64,000 nt of DNA from Gymnothorax reevesii (lineage: Eukaryota > Chordata > Actinopteri > Anguilliformes > Muraenidae). Below, piece by piece: positions 6,355-19,107 of this stretch. The DNA lies in assembly GCA_029721435.1 (NCBI GenBank), contig CM056573.1, forward strand, positions 71,242,001-71,306,000. The letters are read 5' to 3'. The position numbers were made by a program, and so were the translations under genes. Each line of letters begins with the position of its first letter. Within the stretch, counting starts at the first letter, position 1. The notes under the pieces are model-generated. The model made no database searches. It had not been told where the DNA came from and was given only the letters and a program-made list of their open reading frames with translations.

Positions 6355-8942
6355 TATTACAAAGAGTGGTGCATTTTTGTCAATAAAGAGGATGCAGCCA
6401 TATTTCCACGTCATCCATGCCATGATGAAGGGAGACGCAGTAGCGCAGTGGAGAGCATGGGCTTGACTTGGGATGGAAAGATTCTGTGTTCCAGTCCTTG
6501 CCTTAGCCTGTGCAAAGTGTTCTCAGGCAAAACTCTTCACTTCCACACTGCCTCACTCTACCCAGGTGTACAAATGGGTCCCAGCAAAATTGTCAGGGAA
6601 ACTTGACTGAGAGCAGTGGGAGAACCTGAGTTGGACTAGTGTCCCATCGAGGGGGTTTAGCAATACTCCTATTTGCTTCATGTCACAGAAACCAGGGTTA
6701 AACACAGGCCTGGTGGGCCTCCAGGCATGACCTCCACGCCTGGTTAGAAATAGTCTTTATTCCGTCTGAGCAGCTGCTCATTTTGAAAACAAGAAGGGCA
6801 CTTGGTAGAGCTCATACCTCCGCCAAGCCGACATGTAAGTATTATTGGTTCTGGATCCAGGAGAGTATCATCCAGACCAACAACAGCTGTGATTATTTCC
6901 TCTTTTAGGGCAGATTCTATTCAGTGCTGAAATTTTCTGAAAATCTGTTCATTACATAAGGACATACCGAATTGTTCCGAATATAAGACGATTCTGGATA
7001 TGAGACTACTCCCCTTTCTCAAGTCATATTTTGGAAAAAATAGGGTTTTGATGACAAAATCTTGTTTTAGTCACTAAAGAATAATAATCATCGCAAAAAT
7101 TTCTTTGAAAATACTGATAAAACAAACTGAAAGAAAAACCAATATAAAAGATTGCAGGCTGTTGTTTTGCGCCATCTATTGTTGTGAACATGTATTGAGT
7201 ATAGATTATAAAACGCACACACAGGATGACTGTTATTGTTAGAAGCCTAGTCCACGGAAAATACGACGACCCCATTTCTCCGCTGTGACGTGTCTTTAAT
7301 GGAACGGCGGAGGCGTCAAAGATAAAACAGGGTCACATGAGCAAAAAGAGAGGAAATAGTAAACATGCCCGATGGACGAGAGATGCTAATTTACTGAGAT
7401 TCCGCAGAGAAGTCACTGTTATGTCAAAGACGCAGAGTGCATCGTATGCCTGTTCCCTGGATATGTAAAAAGCACCGTTGCCATAAACATATCTCCCCAG
7501 CGGGCCACAGTACGAAGTAGATTCCCAGTCCGTCGTGGAAACATATACTGGTGTACGTGCGATTAGGTAGTGATTGTTTTTAAATTTCATTTGATTTCAT
7601 TTGACACACTCTTTTTACTTGAACAAAAGATTGACCGCGATTCCGTACCATGCTTTCTGTTAACGTTCTGACAAAATGTAGCAGCCCACCTTGCTTAGGG
7701 TCGGGCGTGTAAAGTCACCGAACAGGCCTTGTGGTGACGTGTCTTAAATGGAACACTCGAGGCGTCATAAATCAGACCGGGTCACTTGAGCAGAAGAAAA
7801 CAAAGGAGTAAACAAGCCCGATGGATGAGAGGTTCGAATTCTCTTGGATTCTGCTGAGAAGTCGCTTTGACGTCAAAGAGCCAGAGTGCATCGAATGTTC
7901 ATTTTGTTGCTATAACAACAGCACCGTTGCTATAAACAACTCTGCCCAGGGAGCCGACGGAAGAATGCTGATTCTCAGTCCGTGTCCAATGCTCATGGAA
8001 AGATGTCCAGGAGTACGTGCGATTTGGCAGTGATTTTATTTTTATGAAATTAGATTTTAATTGACTCACTCTTTGTTTAAACAAAAAAAAAAAAAAAAAT
8101 GCGCGATTCAGTAGCATGCTTTCTGTTTACGTATTGACAAAATGTGCCTGCCCTCCACTTAGCCGTCGGGCTTGTCTTGTGACCAAACAGGCTCTGCTGT
8201 GACGTGACTTAAATGGATCAGCGGAGGTTTCAAATTCTCCGGCAGCTACAGGTCTCAAAAAAGTTGGGACACTTGTAAAAAGGGGCTTTAAAAGCATTGA
8301 ATTTCTAAGAGAATCAGCTGAAAGAACATTTAGCAAGTAATTAAGTTAACTGTCATCTGCTGCGCAACATGATTACTTATAAAAGGGTTGTCATTGAGAG
8401 GCTGAGTTTCTCAGAAGTAAAGATGGCCAGAAGCTCTCCCACCTGTGAAGGCTTGCATAAAAAAAAAATGTTGAATACTTTAAAAACACTGCTCCTCGAC
8501 GTTAAATTGCAAAGGCATTGAAGGTCTCATCATCTTCAGTACGTGACATCATCAAAAGATTCAGAGTAACTGGAAAAATCTCTGCCTGTAAGGGACTAGG
8601 CCGAGACCTTTACTGGATGCCCTTTATCTTTGGACCCTCAGATGCCACTGCATCACTCACCGGCATGATTCTTGGGATTCTGCAATAATAGAGAAAGAAA
8701 AAACATCACTGATTATACCTAGAACTGCCACAAGGTCATTCTGACCTCCATTAGTCCCAGTGCAAAAGAATGTAAATGGACTATATAGGGGCTGACTATG
8801 GAGTTAGTCAGATTGGCAGCTCAAAGCACTTGACAGTAGCCTAATACCTCACGTATGCCCATTTATGCAACACATTCATACACTGACGGCTACGCAAGGC
8901 AGTCAACTGCATCTTGGTTGACTGCATTTTGTTACTTTTTGA

Positions 8943-9347
8943 ATGGTGTGCAGGCGCATATATAAGCCAGTTGCTGTCATGACGTCAGAATCAATTTGTT
9001 CTCCCATTTTGCAGGTAGAAATTGTGATTGTCACAGAGCTGTTCTTCTATTTATTTAGTTTATTTAGTAAGCTGGTTAGGATACCAGAAAAAGAAATTAA
9101 TCAGAGGAAATGGATGAATGTAAGTCAGGCTTTGGCAAAGCTTCAGGACATGAGTTCTTGTGAGTCCGATGGAGAAGAAATATCAGGGCTCAGTGATGCT
9201 TCTAGGTCTAGTGAATCCGACTCCGATTTTGAAACTGAATGCGATCGTGAGCCACACGGTAAAGGTATCACAGCTGCTGGGCAAACTAAGCCTTTGATGC
9301 CAGGAAGGTCACCAAAACTGGATATTTATTCACGTCATAACGCTTAG
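8943..9347 (+). CDS. Acidic frame, unit 3
   Basis: 134 codons. It has MTSES (CRE allele) in place of MRSES and FFYLF for FFYSF. A silent change gives GAGTCCGAT. Confidence 0.27.
   Translation: MVCRRIYKPVAVMTSESICSPILQVEIVIVTELFFYLFSLFSKLVRIPEKEINQRKWMNVSQALAKLQDMSSCESDGEEISGLSDASRSSESDSDFETECDREPHGKGITAAGQTKPLMPGRSPKLDIYSRHNA
8980..8987. promoter_or_regulatory. CRE octamer TGACGTCA near the TATA motif (units 3, 5-19)
   Basis: GTCATGACGTCAGAATC holds a full CRE about 15 bp downstream of TATATAA. Units 1, 2, 4 and 20 have TGAGGTCA instead, which destroys the CRE and creates an AGGTCA nuclear-receptor half-site. With the palindrome in subrepeat B, most units have two full CREs. Confidence 0.45.
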
Positions 9348-9547
9348 GTTTCACAGCATAATTTCAAGTCCAAATACTTTGAAACATTTAAAATTAGCCA
9401 CAATAGCCAACAAATTGAAGCTTTAAAGCTCTGACCTCTATACTATTTAATCAATGAAGAATCTTAGCAAAACACCATTTATTGTCCTCTGAATTCTGAA
9501 AGTACTTTGAAATGCTTTCACTGAGGCAACACCTCACAGCTTAAAAG

Positions 9548-12500
9548 TATTACAAAGAGTGGTGCATTTTTGTCAATAAAGAGGATGCAGCCATATTTCC
9601 ACGTCATCCATGCCATGATGAAGGGAGACGCAGTAGCGCAGTGGAGAGCATGGGCTTGACTTGGGATGGAAAGATTCTGTGTTCCAGTCCTTGCCTTAGC
9701 CTGTGCAAAGTGTTCTCAGGCAAAACTCTTCACTTCCACACTGCCTCACTCTACCCAGGTGTACAAATGGGTCCCAGCAAAATTGTCAGGGAAACTTGAC
9801 TGAGAGCAGTGGGAGAACCCGAGTTGGACTAGTGTCCCATCGAGGGGGTTTAGCAATACTCCTATTTGCTTCATGTCACAGAAACCAGGGTTAAACACAG
9901 GCCTGGTGGGCCTCCAGGCATGACCTCCACGCCTGGTTAGAAATAGTCTTTATTCCGTCTGAGCAGCTGCTCATTTTGAAAACAAGAAGGGCACTTGGTA
10001 GAGCTCATACCTCCGCCAAGCCCACATGTAAGTATTATTGGTTCTGGATCCAGGAGAGTATCATCCAGACCAACAACAGCTGTGATTATTTCCTCTTTTA
10101 GGGCAGATTCTATTCAGTGCTGAAATTTTCTGAAAATCTGTTCATTACATAAGGACATACCGAATTGTTCCGAATATAAGACGATTCTGGATATGAGACT
10201 ACTCCCCTTTCTCAAGTCATATTTTGGAAAAAATAGGGTTTTGATGACAAAATCTTGTTTTAGTCACTAAAGAATAATAATCATCGCAAAAATTTCTTTG
10301 AAAATACTGATAAAACAAACTGAAAGAAAAACCAATATAAAAGATTGCAGGCTGTTGTTTTGCGCCATCTATTGTTGTGAACATGTATTGAGTATAGATT
10401 ATAAAACGCACACACAGGATGACTGTTATTGTTAGAAGCCTAGTCCACGGAAAATACGACGACCCCATTTCTCCGCTGTGACGTGTCTTTAATGGAACGG
10501 CGGAGGCGTCAAAGATAAAACAGGGTCACATGAGCAAAAAGAGAGGAAATAGTAAACATGCCCGATGGACGAGAGATGCTAATTTACTGAGATTCCGCAG
10601 AGAAGTCACTGTTATGTCAAAGACGCAGAGTGCATCGTATGCCTGTTCCGTGGATATGTAAAAAGCACCGTTGCCATAAACATATCTCCCCAGCGGGCCA
10701 CAGTACGAAGTAGATTCCCAGTCCGTCGTGGAAACATATACTGGTGTACGTGCGATTAGGTAGTGATTGTTTTTAAATTTCATTTGATTTCATTTGACAC
10801 ACTCTTTTTACTTGAACAAAAGATTGACCGCGATTCCGTACCATGCTTTCTGTTAACGTTCTGACAAAATGTAGCAGCCCACCTTGCTTAGGGTCGGGCG
10901 TGTAAAGTCACCGAACAGGCCTTGTGGTGACGTGTCTTAAATGGAACACTCGAGGCGTCATAAATCAGACCGGGTCACTTGAGCAGAAGAAAACAAAGGA
11001 GTAAACAAGCCCGATGGATGAGAGGTTCGAATTCTCTTGGATTCTGCTGAGAAGTCGCTTTGACGTCAAAGAGCCAGAGTGCATCGAATGTTCATTTTGT
11101 TGCTATAACAACAGCACCGTTGCTATAAACAACTCTGCCCAGGGAGCCGACGGAAGAATGCTGATTCTCAGTCCGTGTCCAATGCTCATGGAAAGATGTC
11201 CAGGAGTACGTGCGATTTGGCAGTGATTTTATTTTTATGAAATTAGATTTTAATTGACTCACTCTTTGTTTAAACAAAAAAAAAAAAAAAAAAAATGCGC
11301 GATTCAGTAGCATGCTTTCTGTTTACGTATTGACAAAATGTGCCTGCCCTCCACTTAGCCGTCGGGCTTGTCTTCTGACCAAACAGGCTCTGCTGTGACG
11401 TGACTTAAATGGATCAGCGGAGGTTTCAAATTCTCCGGCAGCTACAGGTCTCAAAAAAGTTGGGACACTTGTAAAAAGGGGCTTTAAAAGCATTGAATTT
11501 CTAAGAGAATCAGCTGAAAGAACATTTAGCAAGTAATTAAGTTAACTGTCATCTGCTGCGCAACATGATTACTTATAAAAGGGTTGTCATTGAGAGGCTG
11601 AGTTTCTCAGAAGTAAAGATGGCCAGAAGCTCTCCCACCTGTGAAGGCTTGCATAAAAAAAAATGTTGAATACTTTAAAAACACTGCTCCTCGACGTTAA
11701 ATTGCAAAGGCATTGAAGGTCTCATCATCTTCAGTACATGACATCATCAAAAGATTCAGAGTAACTGGAAAAATCTCTGCCTGTAAGGGACTAGGCCGAG
11801 ACCTTTACTGGATGCCCTTTATCTTTGGACCCTCAGATGCCACTGCATCACTCACCAGCATGATTCTTGGGATTCTGCAATAATAGAGAAAGAAAAAACA
11901 TCACTGATTATACCTAGAACTGCCACAAGGTCATTCTGACCTCCATTAGTCCCAGTGCAAAAGAATGTAAATGGACTATATAGGGGCTGACTATGGAGCT
12001 AGTCAGATTGGCAGCTCAAAGCACTTGACAGTAGCCTAATACCTCACGTATGCCCATTTATGCAACACATTCATACACTGACGGCTACGCAAGGCAGTCA
12101 ACTGCATCTTGTTACTTTTAGAATGGTGTGCAGGCGCATATATAAGCCAGTTGCTGTCATGAGGTCAGAATCAATTTGTTCTCCCATTTTGCAGGTAGAA
12201 ATTGTGATTGTCACAGAGCTGTTCTTCTATTCATTTAGTTTATTTAGTAAGCTGGTTAGGATACCAGAAAAAGAAATTAATCAGAGGAAATGGATGAATG
12301 TAAGTCAGGCTTTGGCAAAGCTTCAGGACATGAGTTCTTGTGAGTCAGACGGAGAATAAATATCAGGGCTCAGTGATGCTTCTAGGTCTAGTGAATCCGA
12401 CTCCGATTTTGAAACTGAATGCGATCGTGAGCCACACGGTAAAGGTATCACAGCTGCTGGGCAAACTAAGCCTTCGATGCCAGGAAGGTCACCAAAACTG

Positions 12501-12727
12501 GATATTTATTCACGTCATAACGCTTAGGTTTCACAGCATAATTTCAAGTCCAAATACTTTGAAACATTTAAAATTAGCCACAATAGCCAACAAATTGAAG
12601 CTTTAAAGCTCTGACCTCTATACTATTTAATCAATGAAGAATCTTAGCAAAACACCATTTATTGTCCTCTGAATTCTGAAAGTACTTTGAAATGCTTTCA
12701 CTGAGGCAACACCTCACAGCTTAAAAG
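9548..12727 (+). repeat. Array unit 4
   Basis: Length is 3180 bp. The ERE-type palindrome is at 11928-11942 and the Tc1-like remnant starts at 11443. It lacks the 15-bp duplication and has the longest A-tract (20). It is a mosaic: GATTATTTCC early in the unit is shared with units 3 and 5, while the 3' half (no duplication, TGAGGTCA, CAGACGGAG) matches unit 1. Its acidic frame is the only one with a premature stop. Confidence 0.97.
12123..12359 (+). pseudogene. Acidic frame, unit 4, with premature stop
   Basis: GAAGAA has become GAATAA, ending the frame after CESDGE and removing most of the acidic tail. It is the only nonsense change among 20 copies. Beyond it the original frame stays open to the usual stop, with one further Leu-to-Ser change (CCTTCGATG). 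Confidence 0.4.
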
Positions 12728-15700
12728 TATTACAAAGAGTGGTGCATTTTTGTCAATAAAGAGGATGCAGCCATATTTCCACGTCATCCATGCCATGATG
12801 AAGGGAGACGCAGTAGCGCAGTGGAGAGCATGGGCTTGACTTGGGATGGAAAGATTCTGTGTTCCAGTCCTTGCCTTAGCCTGTGCAAAGTGTTCTCAGG
12901 CAAAACTCTTCACTTCCACACTGCCTCACTCTACCCAGGTGTACAAATGGGTCCCAGCAAAATTGTCAGGGAAACTTGACTGAGAGCAGTGGGAGAACCT
13001 GAGTTGGACTAGTGTCCCATCGAGGGGGTTTAGCAATACTCCTATTTGCTTCATGTCACAGAAACCAGGGTTAAACACAGGCCTGGTGGGCCTCCAGGCA
13101 TGACCTCCACGCCTGGTTAGAAATAGTCTTTATTCCGTCTGAGCAGCTGCTCATTTTGAAAACAAGAAGGGCACTTGGTAGAGCTCATACCTCCGCCAAG
13201 CCGACATGTAAGTATTATTGGTTCTGGATCCAGGAGAGTATCATCCAGACCAACAACAGCTGTGATTATTTCCTCTTTTAGGGCAGATTCTATTCAGTGC
13301 TGAAATTTTCTGAAAATCTGTTCATTACATAAGGACATACCGAATTGTTCCGAATATAAGACGATTCTGGATATGAGACTACTCCCCTTTCTCAAGTCAT
13401 ATTTTGGAAAAAATAGGGTTTTGATGACAAAATCTTGTTTTAGTCACTAAAGAATAATAATCATCGCAAAAATTTCTTTGAAAATACTGATAAAACAAAC
13501 TGAAAGAAAAACCAATATAAAAGATTGCAGGCTGTTGTTTTGCGCCATCTATTGTTGTGAACATGTATTGAGTATAGATTATAAAACGCACACACAGGAT
13601 GACTGTTATTGTTAGAAGCCTAGTCCACGGAAAATACGACGACCCCATTTCTCCGCTGTGACGTGTCTTTAATGGAACGGCGGAGGCGTCAAAGATAAAA
13701 CAGGGTCACATGAGCAAAAAGAGAGGAAATAGTAAACATGCCCGATGGACGAGAGATGCTAATTTACTGAGATTCCGCAGAGAAGTCACTGTTATGTCAA
13801 AGACGCAGAGTGCATCGTATGCCTGTTCCCTGGATATGTAAAAAGCACCGTTGCCATAAACATATCTCCCCAGCGGGCCACAGTACGAAGTAGATTCCCA
13901 GTCCGTCGTGGAAACATATACTGGTGTACGTGCGATTAGGTAGTGATTGTTTTTAAATTTCATTTGATTTCATTTGACACACTCTTTTTACTTGAACAAA
14001 AGATTGACCGCGATTCCGTACCATGCTTTCTGTTAACGTTCTGACAAAATGTAGCAGCCCACCTTGCTTAGGGTCGGGCGTGTAAAGTCACCGAACAGGC
14101 CTTGTGGTGACGTGTCTTAAATGGAACACTCGAGGCGTCATAAATCAGACCGGGTCACTTGAGCAGAAGAAAACAAAGGAGTAAACAAGCCCGATGGATG
14201 AGAGGTTCGAATTCTCTTGGATTCTGCTGAGAAGTCGCTTTGACGTCAAAGAGCCAGAGTGCATCGAATGTTCATTTTGTTGCTATAACAACAGCACCGT
14301 TGCTATAAACAACTCTGCCCAGGGAGCCGACGGAAGAATGCTGATTCTCAGTCCGTGTCCAATGCTCATGGAAAGATGTCCAGGAGTACGTGCGATTTGG
14401 CAGTGATTTTATTTTTATGAAATTAGATTTTAATTGACTCACTCTTTGTTTAAACAAAAAAAAAAAAAAAAATGCGCGATTCAGTAGCATGCTTTCTGTT
14501 TACGTATTGACAAAATGTGCCTGCCCTCCACTTAGCCGTCGGGCTTGTCTTGTGACCAAACAGGCTCTGCTGTGACGTGACTTAAATGGATCAGCGGAGG
14601 TTTCAAATTCTCCGGCAGCTACAGGTCTCAAAAAAGTTGGGACACTTGTTAAAAGGGGCTTTAAAAGCATTGAATTTCTAAGAGAATCAGCTGAAAGAAC
14701 ATTTAGCAAGTAATTAAGTTAACTGTCATCTGCTGCGCAACATGATTACTTATAAAAGGGTTGTCATTGAGAGGCTGAGTTTCTCAGAAGTAAAGATGGC
14801 CAGAAGCTCTCCCACCTGTGAAGGCTTGCATAAAAAAAAAATGTTGAATACTTTAAAAACACTGCTCCTCGACGTTAAATTGCAAAGGCATTGAAGGTCT
14901 CATCATCTTCAGTACGTGACATCATCAAAAGATTCAGAGTAACTGGAAAAATCTCTGCCTGTAAGGGACTAGGCCGAGACCTTTACTGGATGCCCTTTAT
15001 CTTTGGACCCTCAGATGCCACTGCATCACTCACCGGCATGATTCTTGGGATTCTGCAATAATAGAGAAAGAAAAAACATCACTGATTATACCTAGAACTG
15101 CCACAAGGTCATTCTGACCTCCATTAGTCCCAGTGCAAAAGAATGTAAATGGACTATATAGGGGCTGACTATGGAGTTAGTCAGATTGGCAGCTCAAAGC
15201 ACTTGACAGTAGCCTAATACCTCACGTATGCCCATTTATGCAACACATTCATACACTGACGGCTACGCAAGGCAGTCAACTGCATCTTGGTTGACTGCAT
15301 TTTGTTACTTTTTGAATGGTGTGCAGGCTCATATATAAGCCAGTTGCTGTCATGACGTCAGAATCAATTTGTTCTCCCATTTTGCAGGTAGAAATTGTGA
15401 TTGTCACAGAGCTGTTCTTCTATTTATTTAGTTTATTTAGTAAGCTGGTTAGGATACCAGAAAAAGAAATTAATCAGAGGAAATGGATGAATGTAAGTCA
15501 GGCTTTGGCAAAGCTTCAGGACATGAGTTCTTGTGAGTCAGATGGAGAAGAAATATCAGGGCTCAGTGATGCTTCTAGGTCTAGTGAATCCGACTCCGAT
15601 TTTGAAACTGAATGCGATCGTGAGCCACACGGTAAAGGTATCACAGCTGCTGGGCAAACTAAGCCTTTGATGCCAGGAAGGTCACCAAAACTGGATATTT

Positions 15701-15920
15701 ATTCACGTCATAACGCTTAGGTTTCACAGCATAATTTCAAGTCCAAATACTTTGAAACATTTAAAATTAGCCACAATAGCCAACAAATTGAAGCTTTAAA
15801 GCTCTGACCTCTATACTATTTAATCAATGAAGAATCTTAGCAAAACACCATTTATTGTCCTCTGAATTCTGAAAGTACTTTGAAATGCTTTCACTGAGGC
15901 AACACCTCACAGCTTAAAAG
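12728..15920 (+). repeat. Array unit 5
   Basis: Length is 3193 bp. The ERE-type palindrome is at 15106-15120 and the Tc1-like remnant starts at 14620. It is the sister of unit 3 at two periods' distance (AACCTGAG, CCGACATG, GTTCCCTGG). Private changes include CACTTGTTAAAAGG in the transposon end and CAGGCTCATATATAAG at the TATA-type site. Confidence 0.97.
15316..15720 (+). CDS. Acidic frame, unit 5
   Basis: 134 codons, like unit 3 (FFYLF), with a private Arg-to-Leu change (MVCRLIYK) from the base that also alters the TATA flank. Confidence 0.27.
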   Translation: MVCRLIYKPVAVMTSESICSPILQVEIVIVTELFFYLFSLFSKLVRIPEKEINQRKWMNVSQALAKLQDMSSCESDGEEISGLSDASRSSESDSDFETECDREPHGKGITAAGQTKPLMPGRSPKLDIYSRHNA

Positions 15921-18900
15921 TATTACAAAAAGTGGTGCATTTTTGTCAATAAAGAGGATGCAGCCATATTTCCACGTCATCCATGCCATGATGAAGGGAG
16001 ACGCAGTAGCGCAGTGGAGAGCATGGGCTTGACTTGGGATGGAAAGATTCTGTGTTCCAGTCCTTGCCTTAGCCTGTGCAAAGTGTTCTCAGGCAAAACT
16101 CTTCACTTCCACACTGCCTCACTCTACCCAGGTGTACAAATGGGTCCCAGCAAAATTGTCAGGGAAACTTGACTGAGAGCAGTGGGAGAACCCGAGTTGG
16201 ACTAGTGTCCCATCGAGGGGGTTTAGCAATACTCCTATTTGCTTCATGTCACAGAAACCAGGGTTAAACACAGGCCTGGTGGGCCTCCAGGCATGACCTC
16301 CACGCCTGGTTAGAAATAGTCTTTATTCCGTCTGAGCAGCTGCTCATTTTGAAAACAAGAAGGGCACTTGGTAGAGCTCATACCTCCGCCAAGCCCACAT
16401 GTAAGTATTATTGGTTCTGGATCCAGGAGAGTATCATCCAGACCAACAACAGCTGTGATTAGTTCCTCTTTTAGGGCAGATTCTATTCAGTGCTGAAATT
16501 TTCTGAAAATCTGTTCATTACATAAGGACATACCGAATTGTTCCGAATATAAGACGATTCTGGATATGAGTCTACTCCCCTTTCTCAAGTCATGTTTTGG
16601 AAAAAATAGGGTTTTGATGACAAAATCTTGTTTTAGTCACTAAAGAATAATAATCATCGCAAAAATTTCTTTGAAAATACTGATAAAACAAACTGAAAGA
16701 AAAACCAATATAAAAGATTGCAGGCTGTTGTTTTGCGCCATCTATTGTTGTGAACATGTATTGAGTATAGACTATAAAACGCACACACAGGATGACTGTT
16801 ATTGTTAGAAGCCTAGTCCACGGAAAATACGACGACCCCATTTCTCCGCTGTGACGTGTCTTTAATGGAACGGCGGAGGCGTCAAAGATAAAACAGGGTC
16901 ACTTGAGCAAAAGGAGAGGAAATCGTAAACATGCCCGATGGACGAGAGATGCTAATTTACTGAGATTCCGCAGAGAAGTCACTGTTATGTCAAAGACGCA
17001 GAGTGCATCGTATGCCTGTTCCGTGGAAATGTAAAAAGCACCGTTGCCATAAACATATCTCCCCAGCGGGCCACAGTACGAAGTAGATTCCCAGTCCGTC
17101 GTGGAAACATATGCTGGTGTACGTGCGATTAGGTATTGATTGTTTTTAAATTTCATTTGATTTCATTTGACACACTCTTTTTACTTGAACAAAAGATTGA
17201 CCGCGATTCCGTACCATGCTTTCTGTTAACGTTCTGACAAAATGTGGCAGCCCTCCATGCTTAGGGTCGGGCGTGTAAAGTCACCGAACAGGCCTTGTGG
17301 TGACGTGACTTAAATGGAACACTCGAGGCGTCATAAATCAGACCGGGTCACTTGAGCAGAAGAAAACAAAGGAGTAAACAAGCCCGATGGATGAGAGGTT
17401 CGAATTCTCTTGGATTCTGCTGAGAAGTCGCTTTGACGTCAAAGAGCCAGAGTGCATCGAATGTTCATTTTGTTGCTATAACAACAGCACCGTTGCTATA
17501 AACAACTCTGCCCAGGGAGCCGACGGAAGAATGCTGATTCTCAGTCCGTGTCCAATGCTCATGGAAAGATGTCCAGGAGTACGTGCGATTTGGCAGTGAT
17601 TTTATTTTTCTGAAATTCGATTTTAATTGACTCACTCTTTGTTTAACAAAAAAAAAAAAAATGACCGCGATTCAGTAGCATGCTTTCTGTTTACGTATTG
17701 ACAAAATGTGCCTGCCCTCCACTTAGCCGTCGGGCTTGTCTTGTGACCAAACAGGCTCTGCTGTGACGTGACTTAAATGGATCAGCGGAGGTTTCAAATT
17801 CTCCAGCAGCTACAGGTCTCAAAAAAGTTGGGACACTTGTAAAAAGGGGCTTTAAAAGCATTGAATTTCTAAGAGAATCAGCTGAAAGAACATTTAGCAA
17901 GTAATTAAGTTAACTGTCATCTGCTGTGCAAGATGATTACTTATATAAGGGTTGTCATTGAGAGGCTGAGTTTCTCAGAAGTAAAGATGGCCAGAAGCTC
18001 TCCCACCTGTGAAGGCTTGCATAAAAAAAAATGTTGAATACTTTAAAAACACTGCTCCTCGACATTAAATTGCAAAGACATTGAAGGTCTCATCATCTTC
18101 AGTACATGACATCATCAAAAGATTCAGAGTAACTGGAAAAATCTCTGCCTGCAAGGGACTAGGCCGAGACCTTTACTGGATGCCCTTTATCTTTGGACCC
18201 TCAGATGCCACTGCATCACTCACCGGCATGATTCTTGGGATTCTGCAATAATAGAGAAAGAAAAAACATCACTGATTATACCTAGAACTGCCACAAGGTC
18301 ATTCTGACCTCCATTAGTCCCAGTGCAAAAGAATGTAAATGGACTATATAGGGGCTGACTATGGAGCTAGTCAGATTGGCAGCTCAAAGCACTTGACAGT
18401 AGCCTGATACCTCACGTATCCCCATTTATGCAGCACATTCATACACTGACGGCTACGCAAGGCAGTCAACTGCATCTTGGTTGACTGCATTTTGTTACTT
18501 TTTGAATGGTGTGCAGGCGCATATATAAGCCAGTTGCTGTCATGACGTCAGAATCAATTTGTTCTCCCATTTTGCAGGTAGAAATTGTGATTGTCACAGA
18601 GCTGTTCTTCTATTCATTTAGTTTATTTAGTAAGCTGGTTAGGATACCAGAAAAAGAAATTAATCAGAGGAAATGGATGAATGTAAGTCAGGCTTTGGCA
18701 AAGCTTCAGGACATGAGTTCTTGTGAGTCAGATGGAGAAGAATCAGGGCTCAGTGATGCTTCTAGGTCTAGTGAATCCGACTCCAATTTTGAAACTGAAT
18801 GCGATCGTGAGCCACACGGTAAAGGTATCACAGCTGCTGGGCAAACTAAGCCTTTGATGCCAAGAAGGTCACCAAAACTGGATATTTATTCACGTCATTA

Positions 18901-19107
18901 TGCTTAGGTTTCACAGCATAATTTCAAGTCCAAATACTTTGAAACATTTAAAATTAGCCACAATAGCCAACAAATTGATGCTTTAAAGTTCTGACCTCTA
19001 TACTATTTAATCAATGAAGAATCTTAGCAAAACACCATTTATTGTCCTCTGAATTCTGAAAGTACTTTGAAATGCTTTCACTGAGGCAACACCTCACAGC
19101 TTAAAAG
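15921..19107 (+). repeat. Array unit 6
   Basis: Length is 3187 bp. The ERE-type palindrome is at 18296-18310 and the Tc1-like remnant starts at 17811. The A-tract is 14 and is followed by ATGACCGCG, the form matching subrepeat A. It is the last unit with TCAATAAAG and GTTCCAGTCC in its first 150 bp; from about 16400 on it is almost identical to unit 7. Private changes are TATTACAAAAAG at the start and GAAATTCGAT after subrepeat B. Confidence 0.97.
18506..18907 (+). CDS. Acidic frame, unit 6
   Basis: 133 codons. A 3-bp in-frame deletion turns GEEISG into GEESG, linked here as in other deleted units to Gly-to-Arg (PRRSP). It also has SNF for SDF and ends SRHYA. Confidence 0.27.
   Translation: MVCRRIYKPVAVMTSESICSPILQVEIVIVTELFFYSFSLFSKLVRIPEKEINQRKWMNVSQALAKLQDMSSCESDGEESGLSDASRSSESDSNFETECDREPHGKGITAAGQTKPLMPRRSPKLDIYSRHYA

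Larger units (their letters stand above)
6355..9547 (+). repeat. Array unit 3
   Basis: Length is 3193 bp: 16 more than unit 2, of which 15 are the duplication GTTGACTGCATTTTG at 8917-8931. The ERE-type palindrome is at 8733-8747 and the Tc1-like remnant starts at 8247. It shares with unit 5, but not with unit 4 between them, the variants AACCTGAG, CCGACATG and GTTCCCTGG, so units 3 and 5 are sisters two periods apart. Confidence 0.97.
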
